Positions 36,400-49,166 of a DNA stretch of 64,000 nucleotides are shown in pieces (position 1 is the stretch's first letter; every line of letters starts with the position of its first letter). The DNA lies in the NCBI GenBank assembly GCA_013146195.2, contig CM028378.1, forward strand, positions 37,844,182-37,908,181. The letters are read 5' to 3'. A program made the translations under genes and the position numbers. Origin of the DNA: Codonopsis lanceolata (taxonomy: Eukaryota; Streptophyta; Magnoliopsida; Asterales; Campanulaceae). Below the pieces are notes generated by a model, which worked only from the letters and a program-made list of their open reading frames with translations, did no database searches and was not told the DNA's origin.

Positions 36400-38448
36400 G
36401 ACAAGTTGTCTAAAAATAACTTTCTAGACTGGTTCAGAAACTAGAGAAGTGTTCTAAGAAGGGAAAAGAAGAAGTATGTGCTTGAGAAGCAATACCTCAA
36501 AGAGTTGAAAAACATGAAGGGAAGTGAGGCTTCCACTTCAGGTATTTTTGTTATAGAAATCAATCTTTCTACTTCTTCATCATGGGTATTGGATACTGGT
36601 TGTGGTTCTCACATTTGTACAAATGTGCATGAACTAAATAAAAATAGAAGATTTTCAAAGGTGAAGTGAACCTACGAGTTGGAAATGGAGCAAAAGTTGT
36701 TGCATTAGCTGTAGGAACTTATTATTTGATATTGTCCTCTGGGGTTGTGATAGAATTAGACAATTGCTACTACGTCCCTGTTATTAACATGAATATTATT
36801 TTTGTTTCTTGTTTGGACAAGAAAGACTTTTCATTTAATATTAAGAAAAATAGTTCTATTTATTTAAATGAAATGTTTTATGTTAGTGCAATATTGTCTA
36901 ATGGACTTTATATTCTTGATCTTGATACCCCTATCTATAACATAAATACCAAAAGGTTTAAATCAAACAATTTGAACCTGACATACCTTTGGCACTGTGG
37001 TTTAGGCCACATAAATGAAAATCTCATTTCAAGACTCCATAAGGATGGATTCTTGGACTCATTTGATTTTGAATCTTATGAGGTATACAAAACTTGTTTA
37101 TTGGGCAAGATAACTAAGTCCCCATTCACTGGTCAAAGTGAAAGGGCTAGTGATCTTTTGGGTCTTGTACATACAAATGTATGTGGTCCACTAAACATAA
37201 GTGCAAAAGGTGGTAAGCACTACTTCATTACATTTACTGATGATCTCAATAGATATGGATTTGTTTATCTTATGAAACACAAATCAGAAATTCAGAATCA
37301 TTTGAAAAGTTCAAAGAATTCAAGAATGAGGTACAAAACCAGCTTGGTAAAAGTATAAAAGCCCTTCAATCTGATCGATGGGGTGAAAACTTAAACCAAG
37401 AGTTTGATGATCATCTAAGAGAGTGTGGGATTCTACCCTAACTCACTCCACCTGGAACACCACAATGGAATGGTGTGTTTGAAAGGAGGAATCAAACTTT
37501 GTTAGACATGGTTTGATCTATGATGAGTCATGCTACTCTTTCGGACTCATTTTGGGGACATGCACTGCTTACATCTACTTTTACACTTAATCGTGTTCCA
37601 TCCAAATTTGTTCAAAAGACACCATATGAGATATGGAATGGGAAGCGTCCAAGTATGTCTTCTATGAAAATTTGGGGTTGTGAAGCTTATGTAAAACGTT
37701 TACAAACTGATAAGCTTGGCCCTAAATCGGATAAATGTTATTTTATGGGATATTCTAAGGAAACAAAAGGGTATTACTTCTACAATCCAGTTGAGAACAA
37801 AGTGTTTGTTGCTTGAACTGGTGTATTCCTAGAAAGAAAGTTTGTCTCTAAAGGAACTAGTGGGAGAAACATAAACCTTGAAGAAATTCGAGATTCACAA
37901 ATAAACATCTATCAAGATATGGAACATGATCAGCCTCCACAAAGTGTTGTGGAAGAGCCACCTACTCAAGTAACACAAGAACCTCGTAGGACAAGTAGGA
38001 TACGTCATGTGCCAAAGAGATATGGATTTCTCATGACACAACCTGGTGACGTACTACTCTGGATCAAGATGAGCCTACAACCTATGAGGAAGCCATTAAT
38101 GGGCCATATTCTTAGAAATAACTTGAAGCCATGGAATCCATGTATGCAAACCAAGTATGGACTTTGGTTGACCAACCCAAAAGGGTAAAACCCATAGGGT
38201 GCAAATGGATCTTCAAGAAGAAGACTGACATGGATGGTATCATGCATACCTTTAAGGAGCGACTTGTGGCTAAAGGTTTTTAGCAAGTTCATGATATAGA
38301 CTATGATGAAACCTTTTTCCTTGGAAGCATTGCTTAAATCCATTAGGATCTTGCTTGCCATTACAACTTATCACGACTATGAGATTTGGCAAATGGATGT
38401 CAAAATGGATTTCCTTTGTGGAAACCTCCTTGAGGATGTGTATATATG
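36400..38448 (+). pseudogene. Truncated Ty1/copia pol (protease-integrase-RT start)
   Basis: The protease active site reads WVLDTGCGSHIC (about 36580). A pre-integrase domain (LWHCGLGHINENLISRLHKD) and integrase (GGKHYFITFTDD, then FWGHALLTSTFTLNRVPSK) follow. The linker includes RRTSRIRHVPKRYGF and then RT starts (KPIGCKWIFKKKTDMDG). Stops or frameshifts occur at 36667, 37305, 37440, 37514, 37814 and 38281. RT ends at about 38440, where the Athila LTR begins, so the 3' half was separated by that insertion and is not in this window. No LTR of its own is visible. Confidence 0.85.
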
Positions 38449-39705
38449 TGATCGATGTATTTTATACATCGATATCAGGTACTTATATGACTTAAATTGA
38501 GCGATTCCACGAGGCTTTTGGCTACTGATACATGTTTTTAGTTGTTTTATGAGTTTCAGGGTTTTAGGTGAAATTATATGAATTATGAGGCTTTTAGTGA
38601 AGATTTCGAAGAAGGGGCCAAAGTGTAAATTGAAGAAGAAACGGCAAAGAGTCATACTGGACACCTTGCGGACGCAAGGTGTTTGGACCTTGCCTTTGCA
38701 AGGTCACCAGAGAATCAGCCCCCGAAAATCAAGACCTTGCGGACGCAAGGTCATCACCCCTTGCGGCCGTAAGGTGCCCAGAACCGCCATATCGGGGTCT
38801 TCAAGCCAGACTGAAACTCCTAATCCCCTACAACTCCATGGTATAAATAAAGGACGGTAGCCAAAGCCAAAGGACGGCCAAGAAGTAGTTTTATACAACT
38901 TTAGCATAGGATTTAGAGTGTATAACATAATTTAGTTGTTGTAATTACAAGTTTTGAAAATCGATCCATGTATTCATTCATCTCCATGAGCAGTTCATCT
39001 TCAAGGATGAACTAAACATCTATTAATCTAGGAGTTTGGAGGTAACTTGTATCGAATCTATGCTTTAATATATTTTTATTCATTCAATTCTTGTTGATAA
39101 TGGTGTTTATCAACCCCTTTATTATCTCACTTTGAACAAATGAATGTAATTGTGAATAATAAAGGCCTAGAGGTGCGGATAACTGCATGATCAATGTGCA
39201 TATATTGTACATTGGCTCACCATCATGATAAATTGAACCTATCGATGCACAAGAGTGATAAGTTAGGGTCAGGTTCCATATATGACCTAAGTGACAGTTA
39301 GGATCCATATGTTCTTGTGCCTAGGATATAGAATGGACGAATTATTTGGAGATGGAGACTGAACGGTAATTCGATAGGCTATATCTATCTTTTGTGAACG
39401 AACCAAAGAAATTGAATGATATTTTATCAAAATAAGCTTTAGAGGAGATACAAGTGAAACCCTAATCCTAGATTTCCTTTCATCATAAGACCTTCATAAC
39501 CTGTGATTGCTGCTAATTTAATTAACTTTAATATAATAATTAGTTTAGATAAAATCAATATAAAACCCCCCCTTAGTTTAATAATTGCTATCGATAATCT
39601 TGCTATTTGTGATCTTCTTGTCTCTGTGGTTCGACCCTTGCTTCCCAAGCTATTCTACAATAGTCTTGTCCACTTGCAAGGAATAATTAAAATAAGACAC
39701 GATCA
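38449..39705 (+). repeat. 5' LTR of the Athila-like element
   Basis: It starts TGATCGATGTATTTT and ends AGACACGATCA, so the termini TGATCG/CGATCA are perfect inverted repeats. The PBS begins 6 bp downstream. Length 1257 bp. Confidence 0.85.
38655..38778. repeat. Four hairpin-forming CCTTGCGGNCGCAAGG motifs in the LTR
   Basis: Copies at about 38657, 38685, 38731 and 38757 are variants of ACCTTGCGGACGCAAGGT, each nearly self-complementary. Four more occur at 45824-45973 between pol and the env-like ORF. Confidence 0.85.
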
Positions 39706-39710
39706 AGTTT

Positions 39711-39728
39711 TGGGCGCCGCTGCCGGGG
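39711..39728 (+). promoter_or_regulatory. Primer-binding site
   Basis: TGGGCGCCGCTGCCGGGG closely resembles the TGGCGCCGTTGCCGGGG-type PBS of plant gypsy elements; here it carries one extra G. Confidence 0.8.
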
Positions 39729-39851
39729 ACAAGCTAGTTTACATAGTTAGTTTGTTGGTAGCGTAGTTTTAAATTCAGTTTTTATAAAATAAAAATACAA
39801 AAAGATTTTATTTTTTTAGTAGTTAATTGTTTTATTTGCTTTATTTATTTT

Positions 39852-41050
39852 ATGCACGGTTGTAGATCTCTGAATCCTAAATTAGTAGAATTAAATCAAA
39901 ATATAAATAATCTTAGAAAGAATCAGGAAGACCTTGATAATCTAGCAACCCAGCCTGATATTCAAGAACAATTGAATCAAGAGGATCCTCTGGTTGATCC
40001 TCCAGTGGACAATAATAATCAAAATCCTGAAAATCCGGTTCATCCGGTAAATGAGAATCAAAGAGTAGAAGAACCTGCTAGAAGAAATATGGAAATAGTA
40101 GTAAATCAAAGAACTATAAATGATTATAGTCGACCTATGCTGAATGTGGCAACATCATGTCTAATCTTACCGGAAGCAGTAAGGAATTTCAAACTTAAAG
40201 GTCATTATTTTAATATGATACCTTCTTTTCATGGAATGCCAGCTGAAGATCCAGTAAGTTTCCTTAAAGAATATGAGTATATGATGAGTACTTTTCCATT
40301 AGGAGGTTTGACTTAAGACCACGTAAAAATGAAATATTTTCCAGGTGCATTAAAAGATTTGGCGAAAAGATGGTTTATGAATCTAACACCTAGTAGTGTT
40401 TATACTTGGGCTCAATTATATGATTTGTTTATGGGTAAATATTATAAACATGCATCTCTTACCGAATACATAAAACAAATCATGTCTTTTCAAAATGAAC
40501 CAGAAGAAACATTCCATGAAGCATGGGATAGATTTAAAAACTTACTTATCATGTGTCCTCATCATAATCTATCTCAAGATGTGTTAGTACTTCAATTCTA
40601 TCATTCTCTTTCGCCTGTTTTACAAACTATGGTTGATAGTGCAGCCAGTGGTTCTATTAATAGAATGACACCAGTTGCATTAGAAGAATTACTTGAGATG
40701 TTAAGTGCAAATTCTCAACAGAAAAGTGCAAGAGGTAAAAGTAGAAATTTATTTCAAGTACACGAAAAACAGAGACGAATACACAAGCTCAATTTGAAAA
40801 TTGGCAAATTCAATAAGCATGTGTCATTTGTGGATTATATTCTCATGTTACTAATTTTTATCCATCTAGTGCTATGTATTCTGAACAGGTTAATGCCATG
40901 AACATGTATCCTCAAAGACAAATGAATGATCCTTACTCAAACTCATATAATCCTGGTTGGAGGAATCATCCTAATTTTTCATGGGTAGGAAATAAATCAT
41001 TACAACCTCAACCATTACAACCTCAACAATTCCCAAATCAAGGACAATTG
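39852..41050 (+). pseudogene. Athila-like gag
   Basis: Leader rich in N/Q/P repeats, then the retrotransposon gag domain: FKLKGHYFNMIPSFHGMPAE, then KYFPGALKDLAKRWF and ETFHEAWDRFKNLL. A C-terminal region has NDPYSNSYNPGWRNHPNFSW (about 40925). In-frame stop at 40314 and frame change at about 40800. Binds and packages element RNA in functional relatives. Confidence 0.85.
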
Positions 41051-41514
41051 TGAATTGAAGAAGTCTCAAAATCAGATGGAGCAAACAAAGGTCAAGTTGC
41101 TCTTAATAAATATTTGCTAGAAGAACTAGAAATTGTAAGGGAGAAATTTGCAAAAGTTATGAACGAGAAAAGAGAAGAAGGGAAGTTCCCTAGTCAAACT
41201 GAACAAGCAAAATCTATCACTATTCTATGAAGTGGTAGAGTAATTGGAGAAGAGGTAAGTGATCCTATTCAATCTTCTGATGTGCCTGATAAATTAGATA
41301 ATTCTGAAAAATAAGTTGAAAAGGATAAAAATGAAGATAATCAAGAAGTAGAAAAAGAATTGCCAAACAAATAAAGTCAAGAAGAAGTACGGAAAGAAAA
41401 AGAACAAGAGGAATAGGAACCTTATGTGGCACCACCACCGTATGTTCCTCCAATACCGTTCCCTAGAAGACTTATGAAAAACAGAATGGATAATCAATTT
41501 TCGAAATTTATAAT

Positions 41515-44500
41515 ATGTTATCCAAAGTGAACATTAACCTTCCTTTGCTTAATATTATTAAAAATATTCCAGCATATGCTAAGTTTTTCAAAGATCTTCA
41601 CTCTAAGAAACACAAATTTGAAACGAATGAAAAAATTATTGTTTCTGAAAACGTAAGTACAGTTTTACAACCCGAACTTCCCCCTAAATTGAAAGATCCT
41701 GACAGCTTTAATATCCAAGTCTCACTGGGTAGTTCTAAAAAGATGAAGGCTATGTTAGATTTAGGAGTAAGAATTAATTTGATGCCTTTTGCAGTCTATA
41801 AACAATTAGGCTTGGGAGAACTGAAACCCACTAATATGTCTTTACAATTAGCTGATCGTTCAGTTAAACATCCGTTGGGTATAGTAGAGGACATTCTCGT
41901 TCAGGTAGACAAATTAATCATTCCGGTTGATTTTGTGGTGCTAGAGATGGAAAGGAAAATATGCACAAATAATGAAGTCCCTATCTTGTTAGGCAGACCT
42001 TTTATGGCCACTGCCAATACAATGATCAATGTTAAGAATGGTAAACTCACAATGCCAGTAATTTGTAAAACTGTAGAAATTTCAGTTTTCGATGCAATGA
42101 ATAGACCGAGTGACATGAATGCATGTTTCTCAATTGATGAAATTGAAAAACTGACAACCCAAACATTTGAAGAAAATTGTGAGGATGATGATTATGAAAA
42201 AGATGTGTATGTAAGTTATGATGATAGAACTTTTTCTCATATAAAATTTGACATTGAAGAGTTAGAAAGAGAACTCCGAGAGACGGATGAAAGAAAAGAG
42301 AGAGAAAGATTAGAAGCTCTTAAAAATAAAGACAAAAACGAAATGAGAGAATCTAAATTAGAAAATAGTTATGATAAAACAGAATTAGAGAAAGAGGATA
42401 ACTATGAAGAAGAAGAAGTGGAAATTCTAAAATCTATTTTTGAAGAAATAGAAATAGAAGAAGAAAAAGAAGAAAACATTAAGGAGAAAGATAATGAGGA
42501 GACAGTTAAACCAGAAAATTCTGAATTTATTCCGTCTATTAAATCTCCTCCTGAAGCAGAATTAAAGCCATTACCACCCCACTTAAAATATACATTTTTA
42601 GGGGAAGGTAAAACTTTACCTATTATAATTGCTGCAGATTTAACACAAGAGCAAGAAGCAAGCTTATTAAAAATTTTATGGACACATAGAGAAGTCATAG
42701 GATGGTCCTTAACAGATTTAAAAGGAATTAGTCCGTCTACGTGTATGCATAAAATTCATCTAGAAGAAGGTAGTAAACCTTCGAGAGAAAGACAAAAAAG
42801 ACTTAACCCTCACATGGAAGAAGCAGTGAAAAAAGAAGTTCTTAAGATTCTTGATGCGGGTATAATTTACCCGATATCTGATAACAAATGGGTTAGTCCA
42901 GTCCAAGTAGTCTCTAAGAAATCAAAAATTACAGTTGTTAAAAATGAGAAAGATGAGTTAGTTCCCACACGAACTATCACTGGTTATAGAATATGCATAG
43001 ATTTGAGGAAATTAAATGCGGCAACTAGGAAAGACCACTTTCCCTTACCATTTATTGATCAAATCCTTGAAAGATTAGCTGGCCATGAATATTATTGTTT
43101 TCTTGATGGTTTCTCTGGCTACAATCAAATCCCAGTAGCACCCAAAGACCAAGAGAAAACCACTTTTACATGTCCCTTTAGTACCTTTGCATTTAGGAGA
43201 ATGCCCTTTGGACTTTGTAATGCCCCAGCTACTTTTCAAAGATGCATGATTTCTATATTTTCGATTTAGTGGAAAGATGTGTTGAAGTGTTCATGGATGA
43301 TTTCTCAGTATTTGGGAATTCTTTTGATCATTGCCTAGAAAATCTTACATCAGTTTTGAAAAGATGTTGTGAAACAAACTTAACCCTAAGTTGGGAGAAA
43401 AGTCATTTCATGGTTAAACATGGAATTGTCTTAGGTCATGTTGTGTCTAATAAAGGAATTGGAGTCGATAAAGCAAAAATTGAAGTTATATCACAACTAC
43501 CTCCTCCAACTTCTATCAAAGGTGTTAGAAGTTTTCTAGGACATGCAGGTTTTTATAGAAGATTTATAAAAGACTTTTCAAAAATCTGTAAACCTCTATG
43601 TAATCTGTTGGCAAAAGACACCGAATTCATCTTTGATCAAGAATGCTTAAACGCATTTAATTTATTAAAGGAAAGATTGACTACTGCCCCAATTTTGACC
43701 GGCCCCGATTGGTCTCTCCCTTTCGAGATCATGTGTGATGTCTCAGATTTTGCAATCGGAGCTGTGTTAGGTCAAAGAGTAGATAAGAAACCACACGTAA
43801 TCCATTATGCTAGTAGGACATTAAATGATGCACAACTTAATTATACAACAACAGAAAAAGAGTTTTTAGCAGTTGTGTATGCATTAGAAAAGTTTAGACC
43901 ATACTTATTGGGATCAAAAGTCATTATATTTTCCGATCATGCAGTCCTAAAATATTTATTGAGTAAGAAAGAGGCTAAGCCTAGACTCATAAGGTGGATG
44001 CTATTATTGCAAGAATTTGACATTACTATTAAAGATAAAAAAAGGAACAGAAAACGGCGTAGCCGACCATTTGTCTAGGTTGGAATTTTCACCTTTACTT
44101 GAACGTCTATTTCTTGATAATAAAATTCTTGTAAATGAAGACTTCCCCGATGAACAATTATTAACAGTTAAAGATTTAGATCATTGGTATGCTGATTATG
44201 TTAATTATTATGTGTCTGATATCATCAATCCTGACTTTGATTTCTATCAAAGAAAGAAATTTTTAACAGATGCAAAGAATTATTTTTGGGAAGAACCTCA
44301 TTTATACAAAATGTGCTCTGACTCTATAATTAGGAGATGTGTTCCAGAACAAGACCAACAAAGCATTATGACATTTTGTCATGAATACTCTTGTGGTGGT
44401 CATTTTAGTAGTTATAAAACTGCTAGAAAAATTCTGCAATCTGGATTATATTGTCCTTATGTTTTTAGAGACTGTGACATATTTTATAAAAATTGTGATA

Positions 44501-45487
44501 AATGTCAAAGAACCGGTGGAATTGGTAAAAGGATCAATGAAATGCCCTTGCATTTAAATATGGTTGTTGAAATTTTTGATGTATGGGGTATTGATTTTAT
44601 GGGTCCTTTTCCAGTCTCTAATAATTATGAGTATATTTTAATTGCTGTTGATTATGTGTCTAAATGGATAGAAGCTATTGGAACTAGAAATAATGATGGA
44701 AAAACTGTTGTCAAATTTTTGGAAGATATTTTCGCTCGGTTTGGAGTACCTAAGGCCATAATAAGTGATCAAGGAACACACTTCACTAATAGATTGCTAA
44801 ATACAGTCCTTATAAAATATGGTGTAACTCACAAGTTAGCTACACCATATCATCCTCAGACCTCTGGCCAAGTGGAAGTAAGTAACAGACAGATAAAAGC
44901 AGTCTTAGAGAAGACTGTCAGACCAAACCGTAAAGATTGGGAGTCTAAACTTAAAGATACTCTTTGGGCATACCGAACTGCATATAAGACCCCGATAGGA
45001 ATGAGTCCTTACCGAATGGTGTATGGAAAGGCTTGTCATTTGCCAGTTGAAATTGAACATAGAGCCTATTGGGCTGTTAAAGATCTTAATCTTGACTTAA
45101 CCTTGGCTGGTGAAGAAAGACTGTTTCAGTTAAACGAATTAGAAGAACATATGTTAAATTCATATGAGAATGCTAAAACTTATAAAGAAAAGACCAAGAA
45201 ATATCATGATATGGAGATTAGCTAACAAGATGTTTCGTCCATGATTAAAAGTTCTTCTTTTCAATTCTAGACTTAGGTTATTTCCCGGAAAATTGAAATC
45301 AAAATGGTCTGGTCCTTTCATTATAGTCTGAATTTATCCTCATGGAGCAATTGATATTAAAAACCCAAGGACCAATGAAATATTTAAAGTTAATGGTCAT
45401 CGACTGAAACCATATCTTGAACCCATGTCAGTAGAGAGGACAATTGAACTTATTCGTCTCGCTGACAATGAACCGCCAAATGATTAG
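41515..45487 (+). pseudogene. Athila-like pol (protease-RT-RNase H-integrase), two frameshifts
   Basis: The protease core is MLDLGVRINLMP at about 41750, where relatives have DLGAS; the changed residues flank the catalytic Asp. An acidic E/K-rich linker (42140-42530) follows. RT: YRICIDLRKLNAATRKDHFP, then the catalytic block VFMDDFSVFG (about 43290). RNase H: FEIMCDVSDFAIGAVLG and TTEKEFLAVVYALEKFRPYL. Integrase: HHCC zinc finger (HEYSCGGH...CDKCQRTG), catalytic Asp in WGIDFMGPF, Asp in SDQGTHF and Glu in SGQVEVSNRQ. The chromatin-proximal end is FPGKLKSKWSGPF, finishing NDEPPND-like at 45487. Frame breaks occur at about 43245 and at an A-run near 44040. Confidence 0.92.
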
Positions 45488-45649
45488 GTTTGCAGTTGGG
45501 TCGAAGCCAAAGACGTTAAACAAGTGCGCTAGGTGGGAGGCAACCCACTTTGATGAATTTTATTCGCTTTCGTAGTATAATTTAAATATGCTATTCTCTG
45601 TCTTATTTAATTTTGGACATTTAATTTAAAAAATTAAATAGGCCAAAAT

Positions 45650-45665
45650 TCAAGTTTGGGGGAGA
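45650..45665 (+). promoter_or_regulatory. Internal polypurine tract
   Basis: CAAGTTTGGGGGAGAAAAG after pol. In Athila elements a PPT-like tract commonly lies here, before the extra ORF. Confidence 0.55.
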
Positions 45666-45823
45666 AAAGCATCGTAGTGTTATATTTTAGTTTAGAGTTT
45701 GTGTAGAATTTTTAGAGTGCAGGAAGGAAACGGACCTAACATAACGTAACGGAACATAACAGAAGGACCAAACTGCAAAACTGCCAAAAGTTTGGAAGTA
45801 AAAAATGCATGAAACCTTTTGGT

Positions 45824-45975
45824 GACCTTGCAGACGCAAAGCATAAACACCTTATGGCCGCAAGGCCCCAATAAATGCCAGAATCGTGACCGTCAGGCCT
45901 CCAACAGAATCCGTGCAGCCTTTGACTAGCGACCTTGCGGACGCAAGCCCTAAGGACCTTGCGGCCGCAAGACCC
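45824..45975. repeat. Second cluster of CCTTGCGG-type hairpins
   Basis: Copies at about 45826, 45849, 45932 and 45956, including GGACCTTGCGGCCGCAAGA, separated by unrelated sequence. Same motif as in the LTR at 38655-38778. A TATA-like CTTTATAAGC follows at 45975. Confidence 0.8.
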
Positions 45976-46427
45976 CCTTTATAAGCAAAGTTCGGGCAGT
46001 CTCCACAGATCACTCCAAAAAATCCCTCTCTCTCAAAAGCAGCAGCAGCAGATCTCTCTCCCTCTCACAAATCCGACGAATCTCTCCAAGGTTCCGGCAA
46101 GATTCAAGCCAAGGCACTCTCTCCTTCAAACTACACCACCTCTTCCACCCCCATTTCATTCCACCAAGTTTGAAGAAAGAGTAACCTCAATTGATTTCGG
46201 CGACAAGTTTCGAGAAATCCGGCCAAATTCCTTCATCTACTAAAGCTTGCAAATCCAAGTATCTTCTCACTATCTCATTTGAATTTTTGACGTGTCAAAA
46301 TGTTTGCATGCTAGGGTGTTATATTTATTTTACATAAATTTTATTTTTGCATGCTTTATTAGTTAGGTTGTGATACACTTTAATTGTGCGAAGAGAGTAG
46401 ATTTTTAATTTTTGTGCGTAAATTATT

Positions 46428-47038
46428 ATGGCTCCTAAGCGTAGAAACACTGGCGCATCCACGTCACGCTCCCAAGAGGAGGAGCAAGATTTTGATGCCT
46501 ACCGCTTTATTTCCTTTGAGGCTTCGGAGAGCTACACTAGGAAGCTTTCCAATAACATAATCCCTGAAAGGGGATTTCAAGCTCAAGACTTTGTCCTCCC
46601 TGGCCATTTTTATCGCCGTAGGTGGGCCACTCTTATTGCTTCTCCGGGCGTGGCCATCGTGGCCATAGTCCGTGAATTTTATGCCAACGGGCAAATTTCT
46701 ATAGATGGTAGTGTTTTAGAGACTGTTAATGTTAGGAATAGAAACATTAATTTTTCACCCCAAAACATTAACCGCTTTTTCGGCACTTCCAACTATGCGA
46801 GCGGTGCCGACCGGTACAGCCGCCACCTTTCTGACCCCATTTCTCTCGAGGCGGTAAATGCGACTATCGCAACCCTGGTGTGGTTTGGACCTTCAACCAA
46901 AACCTACCATTCCGTGCCCGCACTATGGAGGAGACTTTTCTCACGAACACGGCCAATGCCGTGTTCAAATTTATCTGTGCACGACTCATGCCTTCCAGTC
47001 ACCATCACGGCTTCATCAGAGGCGCCCAGCTTCTCCGT
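46428..47038 (+). pseudogene. Env-like / putative plant transposon protein ORF of the Athila-like element
   Basis: ATG at 46428. A basic Ser/Thr-rich start (APKRRNTGAS) leads into the plant retrotransposon domain: SNNIIPERGFQAQDF, RRRWATLIASPGVAIVAIV, REFYANGQI and NINRFFGTSNY. At about 46880 the frame shifts and continues ETFLTNTANAVFKFICARLM then PSSHHHGF. The homology then stops where the next element begins. Function in the lineage is unproven. The frameshift and truncation make it a relic. Confidence 0.75.
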
Positions 47039-48427
47039 CCTCGTAAGACCATGAGGTTTTCCTTCAGGAACCTCGAAGTTCCACCCTCGGCTCGACTCCA
47101 CAAGCAGAACCTTCTCGGACCACCTATGATCTTTATTTCCAAAACTTTCGAGAAGGGGGAATCCCCGAGGATGCCTAAGAACAGTCAACCGGTTCATGGA
47201 AATGCTGACTTTATAGTAGTAGCAGAAAAGGGATAGTGTGGGCTCAAAACCCTTCGCTCTAGTACAAATGATAAAGCTCACCAAAGCTCGGGTCAGGTTG
47301 GGCGAGAGATCCAGCGGAACTGAGCTCGTCTGGGTCAGGAACTCGCAGAAGAAGGGGTCAAGAGGCAAATGCAGCCCCGAGGACTCGAAGAGACTGGAAT
47401 AGAAGCCCACGTGACTGCGAAGACCCCGCAGCTCGGAAATACCCAACCTCGAATCCGGAACTGAACCTCGGAAAAAATCGGAGCCATACGCTCGTGACCA
47501 TGCCTCCACATCCGCTAGGCCTACCTTATTCTCAAAGGGCTTCAAGTAGTGCGGAACCCTCTCGCCATCATCTCCATCTCGTCCAGAAACCGAAGCCTCA
47601 GCTCCACTTGCCATCCTATCAAGTTGCCGACGCCGCAGGCCTCTTTCAATATGCCAAAAATGCAGGACTCTCTCCCTGGTGAAAAATTGAGCAATCAGAC
47701 TTAACGCAATACGATCTCGGCTGACAAACACCCTCATGGGGGTGTCAGACGGATAGTCCGGGGCAGAAAACACTTCATCGCCGAACTTCCAGTGCGGGCT
47801 AACCTTCACTCCAAAGCTCGCAAGGAGAAACCTCGCTTGCCGAGGAGTAACCGCTACCCATCTATCCTCGCACTGTCTGTACATGGGACCCCCACGCAAA
47901 GACTTCCTGAAAACTGACTCAAGGAACGGGCCCTCGTCATCTGAATCTACTGAGGAAATCGAGCACGACGAAGAAGTCTCTGAGCTCTGAGGGCCCACGA
48001 TCGTCTCCATATGAATAGTAGTGTCTACCACCATCTCCTCGGCCAAACAAACCCTCACCTCGACACCCCTCCAAGCAGGGCCGCGAGGTGCAGACTCAGC
48101 TTCGTCATCACTTAAGTCATCGCCCCTAAACCCGGCGAGGTTAGTATCCTCGGCATCAGGATTGGCCGAAACCTCCTTCACCTCGGCAAAAGGGCGAGCC
48201 ATACCTTGATAAGGTACTAGGGCACGAAAAAGATCCTCGACCCTAAGAGACACCTTCGGAATATTCTCGGCCGAAGCCTCGGCCACGCTACTAGGAAGGG
48301 GAAGAAGGGGACTCCTAACTGACACGGGTATACGAATTACCCTATTCCAATAATCTATCAGCTCCATGGAGGAACTGCTAGAAGAAGAAGATGAAGAAAA
48401 AATGGGAAAGGGGATTCTACGAGACAT
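47039..48427 (-). CDS. Antisense ORF with plant gypsy-type 'transposase-like' domain
   Basis: ATG at 48427. Ser-rich N-terminus, then an acidic Ser/Asp/Glu-rich region (SDDEAESAP, SSVDSDDEGPF). The C-terminal half contains LHLPLDPFFCEFL, LSPNLTRALVSFIICTRAKG then FEPTLSLFCYYYKV, and the downstream WSEKVLLVESSRGWNFEVPE. This pattern matches the domain called putative gypsy-type transposon / Transposase_28 in plant databases (recalled, not searched). About 463 codons belong to the element; the open frame then runs on to 46904 through Athila DNA in antisense, an accident of the fusion. The original C-terminus is lost. Upstream are a TATA box and a 5'-UTR intron on the same strand. Codon use looks maintained and there is no internal stop. 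Confidence 0.65.
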
Positions 48428-48430
48428 ACC

Positions 48431-48671
48431 CTAAAAAACAGAGGAAAGGAAGAAAGAAAAATCGTACCAAAAGAGTTTAGCCGGAAAGAACGCCGGGAAA
48501 TCAACAGGGAAGCAGAAACACGCCTGAAAAAACCAAAAGAAGCCGGAAAAATTAAACAGACAGAAGAAACAGACCCGGACAGAGTAACGAGCCGAAAAAA
48601 TACGAAACAGTGACCATAAAAACCACAGAAAAAATGAAAACGTGGAAAAGGGAAAGGAGAAATTCACTTAC
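48431..48671 (-). other. Probable 5'-UTR intron of the antisense ORF
   Basis: Donor GAGCCC|GTAAGTG at 48672/48671. A long U-rich stretch leads to acceptor TGTTTTTTAG at 48440-48431, three bases before the ATG. Strong consensus at both ends. Confidence 0.6.
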
Positions 48672-48774
48672 GGGCTCCAGAAAAGACAGGACTCAACGGG
48701 GGGGGGGAACAGCCGGAAAGATCGCCGAAAATCGCCTAAGAGCACAGTGAAAGTGAAAAGAAAAGAAAAACGCT

Positions 48775-48780
48775 CTTATA
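48775..48780 (-). promoter_or_regulatory. TATA box of the antisense ORF
   Basis: The minus strand reads GGGGGTATAAGAGCG. It is followed 30 bases later by a pyrimidine-rich presumptive leader. Confidence 0.55.
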
Positions 48781-49166
48781 CCCCCCTGCAACGACGTCGC
48801 ATTTAACCGGGGCCCCTAAATGCACCGGGTCGACCTGCGTGTTTTTTACCTAAGCAAAGCCCAAAACGACACCGTGTGACTTTGATTCCTCTGGAAACGG
48901 GAAGAAATGGTGGCATTAAAAGCATTTCGAAATTCGAAAAGCCGCCCCAAACAAAAATCGAGAAGCCGCCAAAAACCTGCATTTAATGATGTGACAGCCC
49001 GAAAAAACAAATCATCCTGATTGGACGGATACCCAAAAACGCCCCATAAACTTCCATCAACCTCGACTTGAATCTCGGAGTCATCCTCGGCAATAAGCTC
49101 GGTATCAACCTCTCGCGCCAAGCAAAGAGAATAGTTCTCGGCCTTACGACATCGATCGGCCAAGAA

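Larger units (their letters stand above)
38449..47038 (+). mobile_element. Athila-like Ty3/gypsy retrotransposon, 3'-truncated
   Basis: 5' LTR 38449-39705, PBS, gag, nearly intact pol, PPT-like tract, then an env-like ORF, as in the Athila lineage. The sequence passes at about 47038 into an unrelated element, so the 3' LTR and the target duplication are missing. Two single-base frameshifts in pol and several stops in gag make it inactive, but its decay is mild compared with the copia elements. Confidence 0.88.

Noticed and set aside
46904..47038. C-terminal 45 residues of the long minus-strand frame as part of the antisense protein
   Set aside because: This stretch is the antisense of the Athila env-like ORF; the frame is open only because of the element fusion.
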